From Actinobacteria bacterium 69-20 (GTDB lineage: Bacteria; Actinomycetota; Actinomycetes; Mycobacteriales; Nakamurellaceae): a stretch of DNA of 63,679 nt. Within the stretch, counting starts at the first letter, position 1. Each line of letters starts with the position of its first letter. The position numbers were made by a program, and so were the translations under genes. Positions 16,421-24,787 of this stretch are shown one piece after another. The notes under the pieces are model-generated. The model was not told the DNA's origin, did not search any database, and saw only the letters and a program-made list of their open reading frames with translations. Location: NCBI GenBank assembly GCA_001897425.1, contig MKSW01000023.1:1-63679 (forward strand). Reading direction: 5' to 3'.

Positions 16421-17944
16421 ATGAGTGCTCGCTCCGACAACACCCCTGCGAACAACGCCGACAAGAAGCTGTATTCGACCGTGCTGGTCGGCCGGGCCGG
16501 ACAGCATCGCCGTGACCGGCGCGCAGCGCGGCGGGCCGCCGCCCGCGCCTACGCCGCGAACGCCGCGCAGCGCAAGGCAGCCGCCCGCGCTGAGGCCGAC
16601 GCCGAACGCGCCGAACGCGCGGCGACCACGTATCTGCCGCGCAGCGGTGAGCCCGGTCCGGCCGGGTTGCGGACCTGGCGGCGGTTCAGGCTGCCGGCCC
16701 ACCAGGACACCAGCGCCGCGTTGGCCGGCGCGTATCCGTTCCTGGCCGAAGGCGGGCTGGGGTCGAACGGGGTGCTGATCGGCCAGGACCTCTACTCCGG
16801 CGGATCGTTTGTGTACGACCCGTGGGAGTTGTACGCCCAAGGGCTCATCACGGCCCCCAACCTGGTCGTGGCCGGCATCGTCGGCGCCGGGAAGTCCTCG
16901 CTGGTCAAGTCGCTCTACACCCGCTCGATCCCGTTCGGCCGCAAGGTCTACGTCGTCGGTGACCCGAAAGGCGAGCACTCCCCGGTCGCCGAACATGTCG
17001 GCGGCAGGGCGATCGTGCTCGGCCACGGCCTGCGCAACCGGCTCAACCCTTTGGATGAGGGGCACCGGCCGGCCGGGGTCTCAGATGCGGAATGGGTTGC
17101 CCAGGTCGCGGCGCGGCGCCGCGACCTGATCGGCGCGCTGACCGAGACCGTGTTGGACCGGCCCCTGACACCGTTGGAGCACACCGCGATCGACATCGCC
17201 CTGGCGGGCACGGTGCGCGGCAACGACGTGCCGATCCTGCCGATGGTGGTCGACCGCATCCTGACCCCCGATCCGGCCGACGACCCCGACGGGCGCCTGG
17301 CCGAGGACGGCCGCATGGTCGGCCACGCCCTACGCCGCCTGGTCGCCGGCGACCTGCAAGGCCTGTTCGACGGACCCTCCACCGTCGCCTTCGACCCCAC
17401 CCTGCCGATGGTCAGCCTCGACCTGTCGAGGGTCGCGGAGAACTCCACCCTGGTCTCGGTGCTGATGACCTGCTCCTCGGCGTGGATGGAAGCCGCGCTG
17501 ACCGACCCACACGGCGGGCAGCGGTGGGTGATCTACGACGAAGCCTGGCGCTTGATGGCCTACCCCTCCTTGTTGCGGCGGATGGACGCGCAATGGCGGC
17601 TCTCGCGGCATTACGGGATCGCGAACTGCCTGGTGTTTCACAAGTTGAGCGATCTGGACAACGTGGGCGATCAAGGCTCCGCGATGCGTGCCCTGGCCTC
17701 CTCCTTGTTGGCGAATGCGGAGACGCGGATCATCTACCGGCAAGAGCCGGATCAGTTGGGCAGCACCGCCGACGCGCTCGGGTTGACCGGCACCGAGCAG
17801 AAACTCATCCCCAGTCTCGGCACCGGGCAAGGCCTGTGGCGGATCAAAGACCGCTCCTTCATCGTGCAACACCAGCTCCACCCCGACGAGCTGGCCGTCT
17901 TCGACACCACCGGCCGCATGACCGGCACCACGCAGGGGGCGTGA
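16421..17944 (+). CDS. virB4: VirB4/TraC-type conjugation ATPase
   Basis: A 507-residue ATPase that powers pilus assembly and transfer. It has an arginine/alanine-rich N-terminus, then Walker A GIVGAGKSS near 152-160, a VVGDPKGEHSP motif near 185, and Walker B QRWVIYDEAWRL near 363-374. RQEPDQLG and a final LHPDELAVFD are also usual in the family. It is shorter than classic VirB4 (about 800 residues) because the N-terminal half is likely supplied by the SCO6880-type protein before it. ATG 16421 follows GAGGAAGGTG; an in-frame earlier start at 16346 would run through the repeated motif and is rejected. Confidence 0.9.
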   Translation: MSARSDNTPANNADKKLYSTVLVGRAGQHRRDRRAARRAAARAYAANAAQRKAAARAEADAERAERAATTYLPRSGEPGPAGLRTWRRFRLPAHQDTSAALAGAYPFLAEGGLGSNGVLIGQDLYSGGSFVYDPWELYAQGLITAPNLVVAGIVGAGKSSLVKSLYTRSIPFGRKVYVVGDPKGEHSPVAEHVGGRAIVLGHGLRNRLNPLDEGHRPAGVSDAEWVAQVAARRRDLIGALTETVLDRPLTPLEHTAIDIALAGTVRGNDVPILPMVVDRILTPDPADDPDGRLAEDGRMVGHALRRLVAGDLQGLFDGPSTVAFDPTLPMVSLDLSRVAENSTLVSVLMTCSSAWMEAALTDPHGGQRWVIYDEAWRLMAYPSLLRRMDAQWRLSRHYGIANCLVFHKLSDLDNVGDQGSAMRALASSLLANAETRIIYRQEPDQLGSTADALGLTGTEQKLIPSLGTGQGLWRIKDRSFIVQHQLHPDELAVFDTTGRMTGTTQGA

Positions 17945-18513
17945 TGCGGCCCCGATCCCGCGCCGACCGGACCGCCGCCCATGACACCACCAGCGCCACC
18001 GACACCACCAGCGGTCACGAGGCGGTGCAGGTGCCGGTAGTGCTGCCGCACCTGGTGTTCGTCGTACACCAGGACGAGACCGTGACCGTCACCATCGACG
18101 GCACACCGTTCGAGCCCGAGCCGTTCGCGCCGCCGTGGCAGCGCGGCTCCTTCGCCGGCATCATCGACACCCTGACCGACCAACGGCGCACCCCGATCCG
18201 GGTCGAGGTCCGCGAGGTCGACGGGACGGTCTTCACCGACATCATCACCCCGGCCCGGCACCGCGCCACACCCCCTGACCCCACGCCGTCGGCCGGGTCG
18301 GAGCCGGCGCTGCGGCTGGTCGCCCTGCACGGGGACGGCTACGTGGCCGGGGAAGACGTGGCCGTCGCGGTCATCGTCGCCCACAGCGAAGCCAGCCCGG
18401 ACGGGACCGCCCGCGGCCTGCTCACCCCCGGCGAACTCGCCCACGCCCCGACCGGGGAGGTCGCCCTGATCGGCCGCATTTCCCAGACGGTCACCATCGG
18501 CCACCCCGAATAG
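17944..18513 (+). CDS. ICE hypothetical protein
   Basis: A 189-residue protein whose ATG shares a base with the VirB4 stop (TGATG), so it is in the same operon. The N-terminus is Thr/Ser/Asp-rich. The middle reads HLVFVVHQDETVTVTIDGTPFEPEPFAPPWQRGSFAGIIDTLTDQRRTPIRVEVREVDGTVFTDII, a beta-rich domain with no name I can give. The C-terminal half again alternates strands (ALRLVALHGDGYVAGEDVAVAVIVAHSE). Probably cytoplasmic because no signal or membrane helix is visible. Function unknown. Confidence 0.65.
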   Translation: MRPRSRADRTAAHDTTSATDTTSGHEAVQVPVVLPHLVFVVHQDETVTVTIDGTPFEPEPFAPPWQRGSFAGIIDTLTDQRRTPIRVEVREVDGTVFTDIITPARHRATPPDPTPSAGSEPALRLVALHGDGYVAGEDVAVAVIVAHSEASPDGTARGLLTPGELAHAPTGEVALIGRISQTVTIGHPE

Positions 18514-18574
18514 CCCGGCCCGAACCAGCGGCCCGAATGACCGGCACCGGGTGGGGCGGACCGATGGGTGGTGG

Positions 18575-18590
18575 GTGCACCTGACTGGCG
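18575..18590 (+). promoter_or_regulatory. ICE repeated motif, copy 7
   Basis: GTGCACCTGACTGGCG, 39 nt before ATG 18630. GCACCT (18577-18582) is exactly complementary to AGGTGC (18618-18623), which contains the ribosome site. Confidence 0.65.
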
Positions 18591-18629
18591 ACCATCTATC
18601 GCTGCCGTCCCGGAACGAGGTGCCCGGCC

Positions 18630-19112
18630 ATGCCGACCTTCCACGACCCGACCCACGACGCCGCCGAAGCGTCCGAGGCGCTGCGGGGTCTGGCGCACGC
18701 CACCCGCACCCTCGATGATCCTGCCGACACCTACGCGGTGATCGGCAGCCTGCTCGCCGGGACACGATCGCTGCGTCAGGTCATCGACCAGCTCGCCACC
18801 GCCCACCTGAACCACCTGCGGCTGGCCCACGACGATGCCGGCGACCACACCGCCGGCATCGTCGCCGCCGACTCGGCCGCGGACGAGCTGCACCGGGCCG
18901 GCACCCTCCTGGACGCCGTAGTGGCACGGCTGGATGCCGCGTTCCAACACACCGGGCGGATCGCCTGGTATCCCGACCCCGCACCCGAACACAACGCGCC
19001 GTCGCCGGCCCGACCACCTCAGTCGCGCTCGGGCCGGGACGGTTTCGGTGATCCGTTCACCCCCAGTGGTTCCCGTGCCGACCGCGGCCAGGGGCGCCCA
19101 CTGTCGATGTGA
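18630..19112 (+). CDS. ICE hypothetical helical protein
   Basis: A 160-residue soluble protein, mainly alpha-helical over its first 115 residues (EASEALRGLAHATRTLDDPADTYAVIGSLLAGTRSLRQVIDQLATAHLNHLRLAHDD), with a Pro/Arg/Ser-rich tail. No recognised domain. The helical pattern of regularly spaced leucines suggests a small coiled-coil or bundle. It has its own motif copy and ribosome site GAGGTG, so it may be expressed separately from VirB4. Confidence 0.65.
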   Translation: MPTFHDPTHDAAEASEALRGLAHATRTLDDPADTYAVIGSLLAGTRSLRQVIDQLATAHLNHLRLAHDDAGDHTAGIVAADSAADELHRAGTLLDAVVARLDAAFQHTGRIAWYPDPAPEHNAPSPARPPQSRSGRDGFGDPFTPSGSRADRGQGRPLSM

Positions 19113-19159
19113 CCCACTGAGATCGCTGAGAGCAACTGCCGGCCCGTGGGTGCCCGGTC

Positions 19160-19175
19160 GAGCACCTGTCCGGCA
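19160..19175 (+). promoter_or_regulatory. ICE repeated motif, copy 8
   Basis: GAGCACCTGTCCGGCA, running into ATG 19175 without a separate ribosome site, as at 9829. Confidence 0.5.
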
Positions 19176-20116
19176 TGGACAACGACAACCACGCGGAACC
19201 CGCCACACCCACGCCCGCGCCAACGACGGCGACGACGGCGCGGATGGTCGGGCCGTTGACCGTGACACTCTGGCCCGACGAGTCGTTGGGCGAGCACCAG
19301 CGGTACGCCTACCGCATCACCGAGGGTGCCACCGGGCAGACTGTCGAGGGCCGGGACCTGTTCACCGGTGCCGGTCAGCCGGTCGACCCGGACCGCGCGC
19401 TGCGGGACCTGGCCGGCTACCTGTCCGCCGCGGGCGAGTCCCGCCAGTACGCCCTCGACCACCCCGGCGATACCGCGGAGCACGAGGGCCTGTTCCCGGA
19501 CTGGCTGGTCGAGGCCGCGCGTCTCAACCTTGACGCCCTCGCCCTGCTCGCCGAAGACCCGTCAACCGAACCGGACCGGCCAGCCGAGCTGACGGCATCC
19601 GATGAGCCGGGGCCGGCGCCCCGGCGGTGGATCAGCGTGGTGTTCCTGCAAGGCGCCGAGGCCGACGAGGCGCTGGACCTGATCGACCGGGCCGGCACCG
19701 ACGCCGCGATCGAGTACCTGGCCGGCTACGACTTCGGCGACGAGACCGTCGATGCCGCGTTGGAGAACGGCTATGTCTACGACACGGTGCCCAACGGGAC
19801 GATGGATCGGGTCGCGACCCGCGATGTCTACACCCTGACCTACAACCACTCCGTCGGTCACGTCGGACTCGTGCGCGAGTACGACGCACTGCCGGACCCG
19901 GCGCTGCTCGGCATCGACACCCCCATACCCGCCCAGCCACCACAGCCGGCGTCAGCAGCACCGGCAACACAGCCGGCACCGATGTCCGAGACGCCGACTC
20001 CGCACACCCCGGGCACTCCGAGCGCCGCGTTGGCGGATGGTGGGCGGGACTGGTTCGCCCCGCCGCCCGGCTCCGCGGGCACCAGCCAGGCTCCGGGTCG
20101 CGGACCGTCCCTGTGA
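19175..20116 (+). CDS. ICE hypothetical protein before the coupling protein
   Basis: A 313-residue acidic protein in two parts. Residues about 25-130 resemble a small alpha/beta domain (MVGPLTVTLWPDESLGEHQRYAYRITEGATGQTVEGRDL). Residues about 150-240 carry WISVVFLQGAEADEALDLIDRAGTDAAIEYLAGYDFGDET. The last 60 residues are proline-rich. The stop overlaps the start of the coupling protein gene (GTGA). Translation-coupled position suggests it works with the coupling protein, perhaps as an accessory or substrate-selecting factor; no named family recognised. Confidence 0.65.
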   Translation: MDNDNHAEPATPTPAPTTATTARMVGPLTVTLWPDESLGEHQRYAYRITEGATGQTVEGRDLFTGAGQPVDPDRALRDLAGYLSAAGESRQYALDHPGDTAEHEGLFPDWLVEAARLNLDALALLAEDPSTEPDRPAELTASDEPGPAPRRWISVVFLQGAEADEALDLIDRAGTDAAIEYLAGYDFGDETVDAALENGYVYDTVPNGTMDRVATRDVYTLTYNHSVGHVGLVREYDALPDPALLGIDTPIPAQPPQPASAAPATQPAPMSETPTPHTPGTPSAALADGGRDWFAPPPGSAGTSQAPGRGPSL

Positions 20117-21891
20117 GCCAGCCGCCGCCACGGGGGCCGCGCGGAGACGAGCTGACCAACCTGGCCCTCGGCGCCCTGGCCGCCGGGGTGGTCCTCGCTG
20201 CTGTGCTGCGCGGCGCCGGGTCCGTCGCGGCGTGGATCACCGGCCTGCGGCAGCCTGCCGGCGGGATCGCGACCGGGCTCGGCGTCCTGACCCATCCCGG
20301 CCAACCGGCGATCCCGCTCGACGCGCCCGGGCTGAACCCGGTCGCGTACTGGACTGCCGCCGCCGTGCTCATCCTGACCGGCACGGCGGTGGTGTGGTGG
20401 GTGTGGCGGCTGGTCCGCGACCACGGCCGGCAGACCAGCACCGACCCCTACCGGATCGCCGGGGTCGCCACCCGCGGCGAGGTCGCCAAGACGGCCTCCG
20501 AACACGCGCTGCTCCACCGGGCAGCCCATCTACGCCCATCGCTGGACAAGCCACACGCTGCCGATGTCGGGTACCGGCTCGGGGTCTCGCGCGGCAAGAC
20601 CGTGTGGGCCTCGGTGGAAGACTCCATCCTGCTCATCGGCCCGCCGCGTTCCGGCAAGGGGCTGCACGTGGTCATCCCCATGATCCTGGACGCGCCCGGC
20701 GCCGTGGTCACCACCAGCACGCGGCCGGACAACCTCACCGCGACCCTGCGTGCCCGGCAGAAGGCCGGGCCGGTCGCGGTGTTCGACCCCCAGCATTTGG
20801 CCGAGGGCGTTCCGACCGGGCTGCGGTGGTCACCGATCCGCGGATGCGACGATCCGCTGACCGCGATGATCCGCGCGACCGGCCTCGCCGCCGCGACCGG
20901 CCTGTCCTCCGGTGGCGTGGACTCGGGAGGGTTTTGGGAGGGCAAGACTCGCACCGCGCTGCAAGCACTCCTGCACGCCGCCGCGCTGGACAACCGGCCG
21001 CCCGCCGAGCTGTTCCGCTGGACCCTCGATCCCTCCGCGGCCTCCGATGCGGTCGCGATCCTGACCAACCACCCCGCCGCGGCGACCGGCTGGGCCGACT
21101 CCCTCGCGTCGATGATCGACTCCGACCCACGCACCCGCGACTCGATCTGGCAAGGCGTCTCCCTGGCCCTCGGCGCGCTAGCCGACCCCCGCGTCCTGGA
21201 CGCCGTATCCCCACAACCGGGTGAGGACTTCGACCCCGAACAGTTCCTCACCGAACACGGGACGCTCTACCTCTTGGCGACCGGAGCCGGCGCCGGGGCC
21301 TCCGCGGCGCTGGTCGCCGCGTTCGTGGAAGACCTCATCGAGGCCGCCCGCCGGCTCGCCGCACGCTCGCCCGGTGCGCGGCTGGACCCGCCGCTGCTGC
21401 TGGCCCTCGATGAGATCGCCAACCTCGCGCCCCTGCCCTCGTTGCCGACGCTGATGGCCGAAGGCGGCGGCACCGGCCTGACCTGTGTCCCGGTCTTGCA
21501 GTCCCTGGCCCAAGCCCGAGAGAAATGGTCCGACAACGCCGCCGGCGCGATCTGGGACGCCAGCATCGTCAAGATCATCCTCGGCGGCGCGTCCAACTCC
21601 CGTGACCTTCAAGACCTAACCACCCTCATCGGGGAACGCGACGAATACACCGACTCCACCACCATCGGGGACTACGGGTCACGCTCCGCGCAACGCTCGA
21701 CCCGGCGGGTGCCGATCCTGCCCCCCGACCGGATCAGAACCCTTCCGTTCGGCACCGCACTCACCCTGCTACGCGCCGCGCCACCCATCGTCACCAACCT
21801 GCGGCCCTGGACCGCGCGAGACGACGCCGGCCAGTTGAAGACCGACCGCGCACACATCGAGGCGCTGCTGCGCCGCACAGCGGACTCCTGA
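20113..21891 (+). CDS. Type IV coupling protein (VirD4/TraD-like)
   Basis: A 592-residue DNA-pumping ATPase that links relaxase-bound DNA to the secretion pore. Two N-terminal membrane helices (LALGALAAGVVLAAVLRGAG near 17-36; WTAAAVLILTGTAVVWWVWRL near 80-100) precede Walker A LLIGPPRSGKGLHVVIP near 173-189. A TTSTRPD segment, Walker B LLLALDEIANLAPLPSLP near 431-448 and the following GGGTGLTCVPVLQSLAQ (sensor-like) complete the VirD4/TraG core. GTG 20113 is chosen because it overlaps the previous stop; the longer open frame upstream is out of context. This and VirB4 mark the element as T4SS-type rather than FtsK-type conjugation. Confidence 0.9.
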   Translation: MSQPPPRGPRGDELTNLALGALAAGVVLAAVLRGAGSVAAWITGLRQPAGGIATGLGVLTHPGQPAIPLDAPGLNPVAYWTAAAVLILTGTAVVWWVWRLVRDHGRQTSTDPYRIAGVATRGEVAKTASEHALLHRAAHLRPSLDKPHAADVGYRLGVSRGKTVWASVEDSILLIGPPRSGKGLHVVIPMILDAPGAVVTTSTRPDNLTATLRARQKAGPVAVFDPQHLAEGVPTGLRWSPIRGCDDPLTAMIRATGLAAATGLSSGGVDSGGFWEGKTRTALQALLHAAALDNRPPAELFRWTLDPSAASDAVAILTNHPAAATGWADSLASMIDSDPRTRDSIWQGVSLALGALADPRVLDAVSPQPGEDFDPEQFLTEHGTLYLLATGAGAGASAALVAAFVEDLIEAARRLAARSPGARLDPPLLLALDEIANLAPLPSLPTLMAEGGGTGLTCVPVLQSLAQAREKWSDNAAGAIWDASIVKIILGGASNSRDLQDLTTLIGERDEYTDSTTIGDYGSRSAQRSTRRVPILPPDRIRTLPFGTALTLLRAAPPIVTNLRPWTARDDAGQLKTDRAHIEALLRRTADS

Positions 21892-21925
21892 GCCCGGCTG
21901 CGAGGGCTCCGGCGGGGTGCCTTGG

Positions 21926-21941
21926 GTGCACCTGCCTGCCA
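21926..21941 (+). promoter_or_regulatory. ICE repeated motif, copy 9
   Basis: GTGCACCTGCCTGCCA, 60 nt before ATG 22002. GTGCACCT can pair with AGGAGCAC (21990-21997) in the ribosome site with a single mismatch. Confidence 0.65.
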
Positions 21942-22001
21942 CAAGCGCGGCCGAGTCGGTGAACCGCTGGGCCGCAGGACAACACGGACAGGAGCACGAC
22001 G

Positions 22002-22463
22002 ATGACGATCGACACCCAGGCGGCCATCTCCGGGTTCATCGCGACCGAGCCCCGCCTCACCTACACCGAGGACGGGGTGCCGCGGTTCTACGCCCGGATC
22101 GGGATCGAGCATTCGCGGTTGGAACAGGACGGGTCGTTCACCCAGCTCGAACCGACCTTCCACGACATGACCATGTTCCGCCGGGCGGCCGAGGAGTCGG
22201 TCGGCCGGTTCCACAAGGGCGACAAGTTCGTGGCCGCCGGCCGCGTCCACGAGTACGCCTACAACAAGGACGGCCAGACCATCCAGACCGAGGAGTTCAT
22301 CGCCAGCCGGATCGGTCACGACACCGCCCGCACCCGCTACCAAGTCGATCGCACACCACGCCAGCAGACGATGGCTCGCCAGGCGCCCGCGCGTGATGCA
22401 ACGGCGCTCCAGCCCTCGGAGCGGTCGATGACCGCCCAGCCCGCTTCCGCCCTCGGCATGTGA
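22002..22463 (+). CDS. ssb: Single-stranded DNA-binding protein, element-borne
   Basis: A 153-residue OB-fold protein of the SSB family: AAISGFIATEPRLTYTEDGVPRFYARIGIEH, then FHDMTMFRRAAEESVGRFHKGDKFVAAGRVHEYAY. The FxxGDxxxxxGR pattern is typical of SSB. The C-terminus is a short flexible tail lacking the acidic DDDIPF-type end of housekeeping SSB. It would coat the strand arriving during conjugation. Start ATG 22002 follows ACAGGAGCACGACG. Confidence 0.85.
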   Translation: MTIDTQAAISGFIATEPRLTYTEDGVPRFYARIGIEHSRLEQDGSFTQLEPTFHDMTMFRRAAEESVGRFHKGDKFVAAGRVHEYAYNKDGQTIQTEEFIASRIGHDTARTRYQVDRTPRQQTMARQAPARDATALQPSERSMTAQPASALGM

Positions 22464-22477
22464 GGGGGCTGGCTGTG

Positions 22478-23062
22478 ATGAGTGACTACGTTCCCGAGCC
22501 GGACCCGCACGACCTCACCGACGACGACATCGACACCGACTACGACAGTGACTACGACGATCCGCTGATCGCCGAGCCTCCCCACCCGATCAACTGGAAC
22601 CTGCTGACCGCCGACGAGGCCGAGACCGAATGGCTCGAACTCAACCGCTGGGTCGACTGGCTCCGACACACCTACGGTCTGCCCGCCTCGGTGATCCCGC
22701 CGGCCTGGCACAAGCACCCCGAACTGGTCTGGGAGCTGTCCGCGCTGCACCTGCACTGGCTGTGCGCCTACGACCCCCAGCAGAACGGCTCCGCGCCATT
22801 GGGCTGGCACCGTGACTTCGCCGACGCCCGCCAGCGGCTGCGTGATTGGGTCGCCGCCTGCGGCACCCGACTCGACCGGGACCGACCCACCCGGCAAACC
22901 ACCTGGCCCGGCGAGGAACCCGCCGCACCGGTCGAGGACACCCCGATTCTCGACCGCGACGCCGAGTTCGTGGACTTCCTCATGGCCGACGTCGACCGGC
23001 GCCGCGAAGCAGAGGAAGCCTTCTACGCCAACCTGCACCCGAACACCGGAGAAGTCTCATGA
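22478..23062 (+). CDS. DUF4913-like ICE protein
   Basis: A 194-residue acidic protein. Residues about 40-145 match the DUF4913 pattern with several conserved tryptophans (WLELNRWVDWLRHTYGL, then PPAWHKHPELVWELSALHLHWL). A C-terminal part rich in acidic and basic residues follows. ATG 22478 lies 14 bp after ssb; GTG 22460 is less likely. The stop overlaps the start of the excisionase gene (ATGA). Common neighbour of excisionase and integrase genes in actinobacterial elements; function unknown. Confidence 0.65.
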   Translation: MSDYVPEPDPHDLTDDDIDTDYDSDYDDPLIAEPPHPINWNLLTADEAETEWLELNRWVDWLRHTYGLPASVIPPAWHKHPELVWELSALHLHWLCAYDPQQNGSAPLGWHRDFADARQRLRDWVAACGTRLDRDRPTRQTTWPGEEPAAPVEDTPILDRDAEFVDFLMADVDRRREAEEAFYANLHPNTGEVS

Positions 23063-23274
23063 GCAGTGAGACCGTGGTGGAGCCGGTGTCGCCGCTGCTG
23101 GACAGCCGGGAAGTGGCGGCGTACTTGAAGGTGTCGGAGTCCACGCTGTCGCGGTGGCGTTCGGCCGGGACCGGGCCGCCGTTCCTGCGGCTGGGTGGGA
23201 TCGCCCGGTACCGGCTCGATGCGGTCGACCGGTGGCTGACCGGGCTGGAACACGACCATGCCTCGCAGGGCTGA
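23059..23274 (+). CDS. xis: Excisionase (AlpA/Xis-like helix-turn-helix)
   Basis: A 71-residue protein with a winged helix-turn-helix of the MerR/AlpA type: LLDSREVAAYLKVSESTLSRWRSAGTGPPFLRLGGIARYRLDAVDRWL. It would bend the attachment site DNA and steer the integrase towards excision. Its start overlaps the preceding stop and its end overlaps the integrase start by 17 bp, tying expression of both to the same transcript. Confidence 0.85.
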   Translation: MSSETVVEPVSPLLDSREVAAYLKVSESTLSRWRSAGTGPPFLRLGGIARYRLDAVDRWLTGLEHDHASQG

Positions 23275-24493
23275 GCCGCTGCCGAAGGCTGAGCCCAAAC
23301 CGATCCCGCCGATCGGGGTGAAGGTCTCCACCGACATGGAGCGCCGCTCCTACGGCCTGCGCGCTCGCGCCCGGTGGACCGACCCGACCAGCAAGCGGCG
23401 GATCATCCGGTCCGAGATCGTGGCCGACGAGGCCGCGGCGCACGCCTTCTTCGACCAGTTGCGGCAGTCCTCGGTCAAGGGCATGGACGTGTCGATGACG
23501 CTAACCGAGTTCGTCACCTTGATCGGGGACAGGTGGGCGCGCGGCCTGGACCCGACCTCCACCGGGGAGGTCTACGAGTACGGGTTGAAGCTGCGGGTGC
23601 TGCCCGCGCTCGGGCACCTGCCCGTCACCCAGATCACCGCCGGCATGATCGACCGCACCATCGACGAGTGGGAGAAGCGCCACAGCGCCTCCACGATCAA
23701 GAACAGCATCTCCCCGCTGGTGCGCGTGCTCGATGAGGCGGTGCGCGATGGGCTGCTGACGGTCAACCCCGCCAAGAACCGGGCCAAGCGGAGCCTGCAC
23801 CGCAACGCCTTCCGCGCCCAGCCCGCCGAGGACGCCTCGCCGCGGGCGCACGCGATCCCGGACCTGGCGACGTTGACCAAGCTCGCCGACGCCTGCGGGA
23901 AAGTGCACCAGTCCTACTCCGACTTCGTGATGCTCGCCGCCCTCCTCGCCGCGCGCTCCTCGGAGGTGTCCGGGCTACAGGTCGGGGACGTGCGGTTCGC
24001 CAAGAACCTCGTGGTCATCAGCCGGCAGACCTTCCCCGGCAAGGGCGGGCTGGTCACCAAGGCGACCAAGAACCGCAAGGAACGCCGGGTGCCGATCCTC
24101 GACGCGCTGCGGCCGGTGCTGGAACGCCTCACCGAAGGCAAGGAGCCGGGCGACCGGCTGCTGGTCGGCCCGCGCGGCGGGGCGCTGACCACCGCGACCG
24201 TCCGCGACGCAACCAAGTGGGACCAGCTCGTCATCGACCTCGGCCTGCCCGACCTGACCCGGCACGGGCTCCGGCACACCGGGGCGACCTGGATGGCCGA
24301 CGCCGGGGTGCCCCTGCACGTGCTCCAAGACATCCTCGGCCACGCCTCCATCGAGACCACCCGCGGCTACCTGCACCCCGACGACCGGCACCTGGCCTCG
24401 GCCGCCGAACAAGCCAACGCCTTTCTCAGCAGATCATCTCGCCCGGCCAGCAGGTCCAGAGGCAGCCAGCGCCGCCAGGAACGCGGACTATGA
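23258..24493 (+). CDS. int: Tyrosine-family site-specific integrase
   Basis: A 411-residue phage-type integrase. An N-terminal AP2/arm-binding domain (YGLRARARWTDPTSKRRIIRSEI near 32-54) is followed by a core-binding domain near 77-170 and the catalytic domain. Active-site residues are visible: Arg in AARSSEVSGL near 233, RHGLRH near 335-340, His in LGHAS near 362, and the nucleophile Tyr in TTRGYLHP near 371. It ends about 220 bp from a tRNA-Pro gene, the expected attachment site. The tail after residue 385 is Ser/Arg-rich. Confidence 0.95.
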   Translation: MPRRAEPLPKAEPKPIPPIGVKVSTDMERRSYGLRARARWTDPTSKRRIIRSEIVADEAAAHAFFDQLRQSSVKGMDVSMTLTEFVTLIGDRWARGLDPTSTGEVYEYGLKLRVLPALGHLPVTQITAGMIDRTIDEWEKRHSASTIKNSISPLVRVLDEAVRDGLLTVNPAKNRAKRSLHRNAFRAQPAEDASPRAHAIPDLATLTKLADACGKVHQSYSDFVMLAALLAARSSEVSGLQVGDVRFAKNLVVISRQTFPGKGGLVTKATKNRKERRVPILDALRPVLERLTEGKEPGDRLLVGPRGGALTTATVRDATKWDQLVIDLGLPDLTRHGLRHTGATWMADAGVPLHVLQDILGHASIETTRGYLHPDDRHLASAAEQANAFLSRSSRPASRSRGSQRRQERGL

Positions 24494-24675
24494 CCTGCCG
24501 ACGCGAGCCACTGAACCGGCCCGGACCCGCTCTGTACCCGGTTCTGGTCCCCTTCTGGTCCCCTTATCCACAGGAAGCAGCCAAACGTGCCGGCTCATCG
24601 TCCGCAGTCGGGGCGTCGAGAGGAGCCGGGGGGACCAGAGGGCGACCACACGAAAACACCCCCGAACATGACGAT

Positions 24676-24706
24676 GCCCTGGTGAGAAACCCACTCTCAC
24701 CAGGGC
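24676..24706. terminator. Strong hairpin between integrase and tRNA-Pro
   Basis: GCCCTGGTGAGA (24676-24687) pairs perfectly with TCTCACCAGGGC (24695-24706), a 12-bp stem with a 7-nt loop. Placed to end both integrase (plus strand) and tRNA (minus strand) transcripts. Confidence 0.75.
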
Positions 24707-24714
24707 AAATGCGT

Positions 24715-24787
24715 CGGGCTGACAGGATTTGAACCTGCGACCCCGTGACCCCCAGTCACGTGCGCTACCAAACTGCGCCACAGCCCG
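24715..24787 (-). tRNA. tRNA-Pro(GGG), complete
   Basis: A 73-nt cloverleaf with perfect acceptor stem (CGGGCTG/CAGCCCG), D stem GCGC/GCGC, anticodon arm CGTGA-CTGGGGG-TCACG giving anticodon GGG, and T arm with TTCAAAT loop. CCA is not encoded. It is the attachment gene next to the integrase, and the copy nearest the element. Confidence 0.95.

Noticed and set aside
22746-22762. CTGCACCTGCACTGGC in the DUF4913-like gene as a motif copy
   Set aside because: Coding sequence for LHLHWL; lacks the G[T/C]G start and is not before a gene.
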